Assembly: GCA_902783435.1 (NCBI GenBank)
Contig: CACZQV010000056.1
Span: 1 to 13,738 of the forward strand
Direction: 5' to 3'
DNA: 13,738 bases
Source: an uncultured Erysipelotrichaceae bacterium
Lineage (GTDB): Bacteria > Bacillota_I > Bacilli_A > RF39 > UBA660
In this document: piece by piece, positions 6,235 through 12,286 of the stretch
Layout: each line of letters opens with the position of its first letter
How positions within the stretch are numbered: the first letter of the stretch is position 1
Notes under the pieces: model-generated
Told to the model about the DNA's origin: nothing
Seen by the model: only the letters and a program-made list of their open reading frames with translations
The model's database searches: none
Position numbers and translations under genes: made by a program

Positions 6235-7001
6235 TTATTATTTTGTCGATTAAAATTCTTATGAAGAGATATATTTATACCATTACCAATAAGTATAGAT
6301 AGTTTTTCTATCATAAAATCTATATTTGTTGGGGTTACAATAAAATTATTAGTATTTAATATATTTCTTATATCTACTACTGTGGGTACTCCTACCGCGA
6401 TTATTTCTGTATTCATATTATTTTTATTTATTTCTTCTCTATTATTATTTATTCCACTACCAGGAATAATACCTCTATTAGTAATTTGTATTGTTTTTAT
6501 AAGTCTATCTATATTATTAGTTTTTAATGCATCTATTATTATTACTTTAGTAGCTTTTATTTCTTTAATTATATTTTTAATTATTCTTGTAGATTCTATA
6601 CCAGTATTACCCATTACATTAGGTGTATATGCCGATACATTACTATAATTTGGATCTACATTTCCTAATAAATATAAATGTCTAGTTACTAATATATTAT
6701 CTATTACTTTAGGACCTAAAGAATCAGGGGTTGAATTTGAATTACCTAAACCTATTACTAGAATTATATCTTTAGAATTAATTTTTAAATACTTATTAAG
6801 TTCATTTATAAAGGTATTTTGTACATTTATATAATTATCTTTATCTGTTATATCATTATAAAAAATAGTAGTACAATCAATACTTTCTTGTACTTTTAAA
6901 TTGTTTGTTTTATCAATAATTTTACATTTATTAGTATTATTTTCTTTCTCTATTATTAGATCTGTATAGATACTTTTATTAGATAAATCTACTTTATGCA
7001 T
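6231..7001 (-). CDS. gpr: Spore germination protease GPR
   Basis: GPR degrades the small acid-soluble DNA-binding proteins when spores germinate; it is made in the forespore as an inactive zymogen. Family signatures are strong: SIYTDLIIE near the N terminus (10-18), VIGLGNSNSTPDSLGPKVID (82-101), VTRHL (105-109), NVMGNTGIE (128-136), IIIDAL (154-159), PGSGINNNRE (180-189) and GVPTVVD (204-210). Asp93 and Asp157 sit where the two key aspartates of Bacillus GPR lie. At 256 residues it is much shorter than the Bacillus enzyme (about 370), and unusually Asn-rich (44 Asn). The conserved core is intact, so activity is likely. The start has GGTGAT. It is divergent from rpsT, as in Bacillus. Confidence 0.93.
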   Translation of the reverse strand: MHKVDLSNKSIYTDLIIEKENNTNKCKIIDKTNNLKVQESIDCTTIFYNDITDKDNYINVQNTFINELNKYLKINSKDIILVIGLGNSNSTPDSLGPKVIDNILVTRHLYLLGNVDPNYSNVSAYTPNVMGNTGIESTRIIKNIIKEIKATKVIIIDALKTNNIDRLIKTIQITNRGIIPGSGINNNREEINKNNMNTEIIAVGVPTVVDIRNILNTNNFIVTPTNIDFMIEKLSILIGNGINISLHKNFNRQNNN

Positions 7002-7042
7002 AAAATCACCATTAATAATATTTACAAAATTAACAATTTTAT

Positions 7043-7071
7043 TTGCTTTTTTTTAATTTTTTTGATAGAAT
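7043..7071 (+). promoter_or_regulatory. Probable rpsT promoter
   Basis: TAGAAT (7066-7071) is preceded by TTGCTT (7043-7048) with a 17-base spacer rich in T. The -10 matches five of six consensus bases, the -35 three. The leader would be about 25 bases and carries GAGGTGA. Confidence 0.5.
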
Positions 7072-7101
7072 TAACTTGTTTACAAAAAGTGAGGTGAGAT
7101 T

Positions 7102-7365
7102 ATGCCAAATATTAAAAGCGCTAAAAAACGTATGCGTTCTAATGCTAAGAAAGCTAATGTTAATACATTAATTACTTCAAGTATGAGAACTGCTATTAAA
7201 AAATTCGAAAAAGAAGTTAAAGCTGGAAACAAAGAAGAAGCAAGTAATAATTTAAATATTGCTATTCAAAGAATTGATAAAGCTATGTCTAGTGGAAAGA
7301 TTCATAAAAATAAAGCAGCTAGATTAAAATCAAGATTAACAAAGATGAATAATACAATGGAATAA
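7102..7365 (+). CDS. rpsT: 30S ribosomal protein S20
   Basis: S20 binds 16S rRNA early in small-subunit assembly. The 87-residue basic protein starts MPNIKSAKKRMRSNAKKA and ends in the typical HKNKAARLKSRL helix (72-83), with normal length and composition. The start is fixed by GAGGTGA seven bases before ATG. It stands alone with its own promoter and terminator, divergent from gpr. Bacillus has the same rpsT // gpr layout. Confidence 0.97.
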   Translation: MPNIKSAKKRMRSNAKKANVNTLITSSMRTAIKKFEKEVKAGNKEEASNNLNIAIQRIDKAMSSGKIHKNKAARLKSRLTKMNNTME

Positions 7366-7391
7366 ACCAATTATAAATAATTGGTTTTTTT
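7364..7391 (+). terminator. rpsT terminator
   Basis: A perfect 10-bp stem (7364-7373 with 7378-7387) with loop TAAA overlaps the rpsT stop codon and runs into seven T (7385-7391). A classic Rho-independent terminator. Confidence 0.9.
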
Positions 7392-7398
7392 ATTTACA

Positions 7399-7433
7399 TT
7401 GAATTTTAATTAGAGTAAAATTATATATATAAT
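7399..7433 (+). promoter_or_regulatory. Possible promoter of the transglutaminase-like gene
   Basis: TTGAAT (7399-7404) is followed after 17 bases by TATATA (7422-7427); a perfect TATAAT lies slightly later (7428-7433) but without a -35 at good spacing. Either way the leader is very short, with GGAGGT right after it. Confidence 0.4.
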
Positions 7434-7445
7434 GTAGGAGGTAAC

Positions 7446-8372
7446 ATGAAGAAATTTACTATTAATATAATGGTCACTGCTGGTCTTTTATTTATACTTA
7501 TAGGACTTGTTTTGATTAGAAAAGATGATATAAATACTATAATAAATAAATATTTATCTCCTAATCGAGAAACTGTATTAACTGATGTTAATAAATATTA
7601 TAGAGAATATGATTTTAAATTTGTACAAAATACTAATGATTTTAGTCCTAATAATTATCAAGATTTATTAAATATTTATTATACTGTTATTAATTCTGGA
7701 AAAGATTTATTTACTTTTTATTGTGATAGTGAATATACAAATTGTATAGATGATGTTTCTAGTATAGCTAATGATAAAGGATTACTTTCTGATATAAATA
7801 ATTTTGTTCATCCATATAATGCTTACTCTAATATAGAAACAGAATATGATTCTTTAGGTAAAATTACTATTAAACTTAGTAGAAATTATACTGAAAAAGA
7901 AATAGAAAAAATAAATAATAGAGTTGATGAATTATATAAAGAATTAGTTACTAGTGATAATGCTCGTGATAATATTAAAAATGTTCATGATTATATAATT
8001 AATAATAGTAAATATGATTCTAATAGAAGTGATAATAATATTGTAGAATATCGTTCTGATATAGCATATGGACCATTATTTGATGGATATGCTATATGTG
8101 GTGGTTATACTGATTTAATGCAATTATTCTTAGAAAAGATGAATTTAAAGAATTATAGAGTATCTTCTAATAGTCATATATGGAATGCTGTAGAAATTGA
8201 TGGTAAATGGTATCATATAGATCTTACATGGGATGATCCAGTAGTAAGTGATGGTAAAGATTATTTATACGAAGATTATTTTTTAATTACTACTCATGAT
8301 TTATTAGAAAAAGAAAAAACACAACATGTGTTTAATCAAAATAGGTTTTTAGAAGTAAAAGAAGTTAACTAA
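7446..8372 (+). CDS. Membrane-anchored transglutaminase-like protein
   Basis: A 308-residue protein with an N-terminal membrane segment (about 8-24) followed by an extracytoplasmic region. The C-terminal third carries the transglutaminase/protease-like core: YAICGGYTDLM with Cys218, NSHIWNAVEIDGKWYHIDLTWDDP (242-265, His244 and Asp259) as the Cys-His-Asp triad. Proteins with this fold act as cysteine proteases, peptide N-glycanases or cross-linkers; the substrate cannot be told from sequence. The middle part (60-170) has no recognised domain and holds Cys93 and Cys100. GGAGGT precedes the ATG. It stands between rpsT and the convergent miaA and shares a terminator with miaA. Confidence 0.85.
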   Translation: MKKFTINIMVTAGLLFILIGLVLIRKDDINTIINKYLSPNRETVLTDVNKYYREYDFKFVQNTNDFSPNNYQDLLNIYYTVINSGKDLFTFYCDSEYTNCIDDVSSIANDKGLLSDINNFVHPYNAYSNIETEYDSLGKITIKLSRNYTEKEIEKINNRVDELYKELVTSDNARDNIKNVHDYIINNSKYDSNRSDNNIVEYRSDIAYGPLFDGYAICGGYTDLMQLFLEKMNLKNYRVSSNSHIWNAVEIDGKWYHIDLTWDDPVVSDGKDYLYEDYFLITTHDLLEKEKTQHVFNQNRFLEVKEVN

Positions 8373-8388
8373 GTTAACTTCTTATTTT
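8361..8388. terminator. Shared bidirectional terminator, transglutaminase-like gene and miaA
   Basis: GAAGTTAAC (8361-8369) and GTTAACTTC (8373-8381) form a 9-bp stem whose 3-base loop is the plus-strand stop codon. The miaA stop starts at 8382-8384. T-rich sequence follows on both strands, so it likely serves both convergent genes. Confidence 0.75.
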
Positions 8389-9248
8389 ATGTAATTATAT
8401 ACTTCTTCTATTGTATTATTAAAGTTATTAAAATCTACATCAAACCAAGTTGTATTAAATTGATGATTAAAGAATGTATATTGTCTTTTAGCAAATCTTC
8501 TAGAATCTCTTTTTATTTCATATAAAACATCTTCTATTTTTTTATTATTGTATAAGTAATCATAGAATTCTTTATACCCTATTCCACTATTTAATACTCT
8601 ACTTGTTTTGTATTTATCTTTTAATTTATTAATCTCATCAAGTAATCCATTTTCTACCATGATGTCTACACGTTTATTAATACGTTCATATAGATAATCT
8701 CTAGAAGTAGTTAATCCTATTACTTTTACTGGATATAGTAATTTATCTTTATTATTAGTTATTTCTTCATTGTTTTCTAATTTATTTAAAAGTCTTACTA
8801 ATCTTATTCTATTATTTATATTAGGTAATTCTACATCATATTTTTTTATTTTTTCTAGTATTTCTTCATTACTTAAATCTTCATAAGTATTATTCGTAGT
8901 ACCTTCAGTAAAGTTATAGTCATAAAGAGCTGCTTTTATATATAGACCAGTTCCACCTACTATTATTATTCTTTTACCTCTAGAAGATATTTCATCAATT
9001 AGTTTTCTAACATCTTTTTGATAATCAAATACTGTGTAGTCTTCACAAACATCTTTAATATCTATTAAATGATGTGGTATACCTTCACGTTCTTCTATTG
9101 TTGGTTTAGCACTACCTATATCTAATTCTTTATAGATAGAAACACTATCACCATTAATAATTTCTGCATCTAATTTTTTAGCAAGTTCTATAGATAGTTT
9201 TGTTTTACCTACTCCAGTAGGACCTACTATTACGATTATGGGTTGCAT
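8382..9248 (-). CDS. miaA: tRNA dimethylallyltransferase MiaA
   Basis: MiaA transfers a dimethylallyl group to A37 of tRNAs reading UNN codons. From the ATG at 9248 the protein is 288 residues. It has the P-loop GPTGVGKT (9-16), GDSVSIYKELDIGSAKPT (33-50) with Asp34 for tRNA and substrate contact, GIPHHLID, and GGTGLYIKA; the C-terminal tRNA-binding part ends RRFAKRQYTFFNHQ. The reading frame extends to a GTG at 9257, but that GTG lies within the GAGGTGAT ribosome site, so ATG at 9248 is preferred. It lies downstream of mutL, as in many Firmicutes, but a hairpin and its own extended -10 separate them. Confidence 0.95.
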   Translation of the reverse strand: MQPIIVIVGPTGVGKTKLSIELAKKLDAEIINGDSVSIYKELDIGSAKPTIEEREGIPHHLIDIKDVCEDYTVFDYQKDVRKLIDEISSRGKRIIIVGGTGLYIKAALYDYNFTEGTTNNTYEDLSNEEILEKIKKYDVELPNINNRIRLVRLLNKLENNEEITNNKDKLLYPVKVIGLTTSRDYLYERINKRVDIMVENGLLDEINKLKDKYKTSRVLNSGIGYKEFYDYLYNNKKIEDVLYEIKRDSRRFAKRQYTFFNHQFNTTWFDVDFNNFNNTIEEVYNYIK

Positions 9249-9269
9249 AAGTATCACCTCAACGAGGTT

Positions 9270-9278
9270 ATTATAACA
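9270..9278 (-). promoter_or_regulatory. Extended -10 promoter of miaA
   Basis: The minus strand reads TGTTATAAT in the gap after mutL. No -35 is visible. Immediately downstream, CCTC-GTT-GAGG (9257-9267) can pair and partly cover the ribosome site. Confidence 0.6.
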
Positions 9279-9282
9279 TAAG

Positions 9283-9303
9283 AAAAGAAGTATTTCTACT
9301 TCT
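9283..9303 (-). terminator. mutL terminator hairpin
   Basis: AGAAGTA and TACTTCT form a 7-bp stem with a 4-base loop, directly at the mutL stop codon, followed on the minus strand by TTTCTT. It is similar in sequence to the hairpin after the RNase J family gene at 125-148. Confidence 0.6.
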
Positions 9304-11068
9304 AATCTAATTGTCTTTTAAATAGTTTTTCAAGTTCATATCTTGTATATGTAATAATAGATGGTCTTCCATGAGGACAAGTAAATGGATTTTCACAGTA
9401 TCTTATATTTTCTAGAATCCATTCTTCTTCCTCTTCTGAAATATAATCACCAGCCATAACTGACATTCTACATGCAGTAGTCGCAGCTATTCTCCAAATA
9501 AATTGATCAAAGTCTAATTTACCTTTATCTATTACAATATCAATAAGTTTTCTTATGATATCTTCTTGTTTTTCTTCTGGAATCCATGCTGGATGAGATC
9601 TTACAAGTAATGTATTTTCTCCAAATTCATCTATTATAAATCCATAGTCTTTTAATGATTCAAATCTTTCTTTAGCTAGTAACATTTCATCTTTTCTTAA
9701 CTCTACTCTTATTGGTACTAATAAATCTATTACTACTGGTTTTTCTTTCATTTGTTTCATTATTTTTTCATAATTAATTCTCTCTGCAGCAGCATGTTGA
9801 TCTATCAAATACATTCCATCTTCATTTTCCGCAACGATATAAGTTTTAAATATTACACCTATTGGATGCATTTTCTTTATTTTAGGTTCTTCTTCTACTT
9901 CAAAAGGTAATTCTTCTTTTAATTCTTCTTCATACTTTTGTTTTTCTTCAGCTACTTCAAAGTCTAATTTTATTTCTTCATATTTAGTAGTATCTTCTAT
10001 AGGTGTTTCTTCTTCTTTTCTATTAATTTGACGAGATACTTCACTTACTGAATAATTATCTCTTACTGATACTTCTGGTATTAAATTAATATTTTCTAAT
10101 TTTTCAGTTATTAGTTTAGTTACTAATTCTTTTAATGTATCCATTTTAGAGAATTTAATATCCATTTTAGTTGGATGTATATTAATATCTATAAGTATTG
10201 GATCTACATCTATATTTAAAATAATAACTGGATATCTATCTTTATGAATATATGTGTGATAGCAATCTACTATACATTTATTTAATTCGTTATTTTTTAT
10301 TACTCTTCCATTTACTAATGTAGTAATAGAATTTCTATTACCTTTAGTTACTTCAGGATAAGATATAAATCCATGAACATAGTAATCATCATTTTCTCCA
10401 TCGATAGGTATCATTTTCTTTGTGATATCTACTCCATATATTTCATATATTACTTTTAATAAATCTCCAGAACCATCTGTTTTTAATAATACTTTATCAT
10501 TATTAATTAAAGTGAATTTTATATTTGGATAACTTAGAGCCATTTTATTCATATATTCTACAATGTATGCAAGTTCTGTATATAAATTTTTTAAGTATTT
10601 TAATCTTACTGGAGTATTATAAAATAAATCAGATACAGTTATTGTAGTACCTTGTTGGAGATCAGATCTTTCTTCTTTTAAATCTTTTCCTCCATTTATA
10701 GTAATAAGTGAACCAACTTTGCCATCACTAGTCTTAAGTTTGACATTGGATACACTAGCGATTGATGGGAGTGCTTCACCACGAAAACCTAATGATTCAA
10801 TATAAAATAAATCATCTAATTTAGTAAGTTTTGAAGTAGCATGGCGAGAAAAAGCTATTTTAGCGTCATCTGGATCCATTCCTATACCATTATCGCTTAC
10901 TTCTATTTCTTTTACTCCGGAATCTATTAATTTAATAGTAATTTCTGAAGAAGAAGCATCTATTGAGTTTTCTACTAATTCTTTTACTACATTCATAGTT
11001 TTTTCTACTACTTCACCTGCAGCAATCTTATTAGCTAGAACTTCATCCATTACTTTAATTTTACTCAT
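9302..11068 (-). CDS. mutL: DNA mismatch repair protein MutL
   Basis: MutL links mismatch recognition by MutS to strand removal. The 588-residue protein has the GHKL ATPase domain, with Glu30 and Asn34 in KELVENSIDA, DNGIGM (59-64) and GFRGEAL (94-100). An acidic Glu/Lys-rich linker follows (about 345-398). The C-terminal endonuclease domain shows DQHAAAERINYE (423-434), ACR (532-534) and CPHGRP (564-569), the metal-site motifs of MutL proteins that nick DNA in organisms without MutH. The beta-clamp-binding segment of Bacillus MutL (QEMIVP) aligns with IDLLVP (447-452), where the Gln is missing. The start has AGAGGTGATAAT. I see no clear promoter of its own after the pilin-gene terminator. 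Confidence 0.97.
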   Translation of the reverse strand: MSKIKVMDEVLANKIAAGEVVEKTMNVVKELVENSIDASSSEITIKLIDSGVKEIEVSDNGIGMDPDDAKIAFSRHATSKLTKLDDLFYIESLGFRGEALPSIASVSNVKLKTSDGKVGSLITINGGKDLKEERSDLQQGTTITVSDLFYNTPVRLKYLKNLYTELAYIVEYMNKMALSYPNIKFTLINNDKVLLKTDGSGDLLKVIYEIYGVDITKKMIPIDGENDDYYVHGFISYPEVTKGNRNSITTLVNGRVIKNNELNKCIVDCYHTYIHKDRYPVIILNIDVDPILIDINIHPTKMDIKFSKMDTLKELVTKLITEKLENINLIPEVSVRDNYSVSEVSRQINRKEEETPIEDTTKYEEIKLDFEVAEEKQKYEEELKEELPFEVEEEPKIKKMHPIGVIFKTYIVAENEDGMYLIDQHAAAERINYEKIMKQMKEKPVVIDLLVPIRVELRKDEMLLAKERFESLKDYGFIIDEFGENTLLVRSHPAWIPEEKQEDIIRKLIDIVIDKGKLDFDQFIWRIAATTACRMSVMAGDYISEEEEEWILENIRYCENPFTCPHGRPSIITYTRYELEKLFKRQLD

Positions 11069-11081
11069 ATTATCACCTCTA

Positions 11082-11109
11082 AGAAAAAATACATTTAATA
11101 ATGTATTTT
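11082..11109 (-). terminator. Terminator after the pilin-like gene
   Basis: A 10-bp AT-rich stem (11086-11095 with 11100-11109), loop TAAT, overlaps the pilin-like gene stop codon and is followed on the minus strand by further T (TTTTTTCTT). It lies just before the mutL ribosome site. Confidence 0.7.
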
Positions 11110-12256
11110 AATCATCATTTACGTATTGTTGAGCAACCATATAGAAAATAATATTAGCAATTATTTTTTGTTCATCTGCTGTTGCTGTACCATTAGAATG
11201 TCCTGTTTGAATAAAAGCATTTCTTCCATATGTTGATAGATATATTTTATTTGCCTCATCATTATCATTAATATTTTCAAAAGTAATCCAAATATCTCCA
11301 TTAGCTACTTGACCATATACATGACTGCTTGGAATAGTTAATATAGTATTAACATCACCTATTTTATATGGATATTCTGTAAATACACCTTTTCTTACTA
11401 TTTTTACTTTTGTAGAAGATTGATGTTTTATTCCACTTCTTGTTTCTAAATTAACATGACCTTTTAGACTATTAAAATTACTATGATTGCCACATCCATT
11501 TGTAGTTATTGTATCATGTCCAAATATAGCAGCACCTCCACTATTTAAGTAATCATCTACTAGTGATGCAGCATTTGCACTTAAATCTTGATTACCATTA
11601 CAATCTACAAAACCAAATACTATTTCATCATAATTCCATTTTCCATTTTGTTTCTTTAAATAACTACCTGGATTACTATTAAAATCCAATATATAAACTG
11701 GTGTTACTTCTATTTTTCCTTTACCATAACTGTTCATCCATCCTTGTAATTGATTACCAACTACTCCACTAGAATGTTTTGGATAAACATTTAATACTTT
11801 TATCTTTGGAATCTCATCTAATACTTCTTCAAGATTAGAATATGGATCTGCCTTACATCTTTTATCTGTTTCTTTTGTTTTTGTTGCGGAATTATATGTA
11901 TAATAATTTTCACCTATACACATATTTATTTTATAATCATAAGTACTTAATCCATTACCATTATCATTTTCTTTTACTTTGATTCTTCCTTTAGCTTTTT
12001 TTAATACTTCATCAGTAGGTTTTTCTAAATATTCTTCATCTATTAATGTATCTATATCAACTTCATCTTTATCAGGATTATCAAAAATATAGTTTTCTGT
12101 TGCGCTTATTACAGACTTTTCAAAAATATCTTGTGATTTTTTTCTACTATAATCTATATATTTTGTATAAGCCATAATAGCTAATCCCATTAATATTCCA
12201 AGTATAGCTACTACAGCAAGTATTTCAACTAAACTGAAACCTTTATTATTTTTCAT
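11108..12256 (-). CDS. Type IV pilin-like protein with DUF5057-like C-terminal domain
   Basis: Residues 1-30 form a class III signal: NNKGFSLVEILAVVAILGIL, with prepilin peptidase cleavage expected between Gly6 and Phe7 and the conserved Glu at mature position 5 (Glu11). A pilin-like helix follows to about 60, then a small globular part with Cys113 and Cys134. From about 150 the protein changes: IPKIKVLNVYP, YDEIVFGFVDCNGNQDLS (209-226), LNSGGAAIFGHDTI (237-250) and YGRNAFIQTGHSNG (343-356). This alternation of strands and helices resembles a class I glutamine-amidotransferase-like fold and, from memory, DUF5057. The 382 residues are far longer than a typical minor pilin. It could be a surface tip protein or pseudopilin cargo. 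No other pilus genes are here. The start has AGGTGAT. Confidence 0.8.
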   Translation of the reverse strand: MKNNKGFSLVEILAVVAILGILMGLAIMAYTKYIDYSRKKSQDIFEKSVISATENYIFDNPDKDEVDIDTLIDEEYLEKPTDEVLKKAKGRIKVKENDNGNGLSTYDYKINMCIGENYYTYNSATKTKETDKRCKADPYSNLEEVLDEIPKIKVLNVYPKHSSGVVGNQLQGWMNSYGKGKIEVTPVYILDFNSNPGSYLKKQNGKWNYDEIVFGFVDCNGNQDLSANAASLVDDYLNSGGAAIFGHDTITTNGCGNHSNFNSLKGHVNLETRSGIKHQSSTKVKIVRKGVFTEYPYKIGDVNTILTIPSSHVYGQVANGDIWITFENINDNDEANKIYLSTYGRNAFIQTGHSNGTATADEQKIIANIIFYMVAQQYVNDD

Positions 12257-12272
12257 ATTATCACCTATTTTT

Positions 12273-12281
12273 ATTATAACA
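12273..12281 (-). promoter_or_regulatory. Extended -10 promoter of the pilin-like gene
   Basis: The minus strand reads TGTTATAAT directly after the uvrC stop; a TTAAAA sits 17 bases upstream as a weak -35. There is no terminator between uvrC and this site, so read-through from uvrC is also likely. Confidence 0.6.
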
Positions 12282-12286
12282 TACTT

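Noticed and set aside
7002..7060. Forespore sigma factor (F or G) promoter upstream of gpr
   Set aside because: Such a site is expected, and GCAAA with a later AATATTA is loosely similar on the minus strand, but matches and spacing are too poor in this AT-rich sequence to call.
9249..9257. GTG start giving MiaA three extra residues
   Set aside because: The GTG is part of the ribosome binding site GAGGTGAT of the ATG at 9248.
11069..11107. Own promoter for mutL
   Set aside because: Only the pilin-gene terminator hairpin and the mutL ribosome site are visible; no TATAAT-like element with proper context was found.
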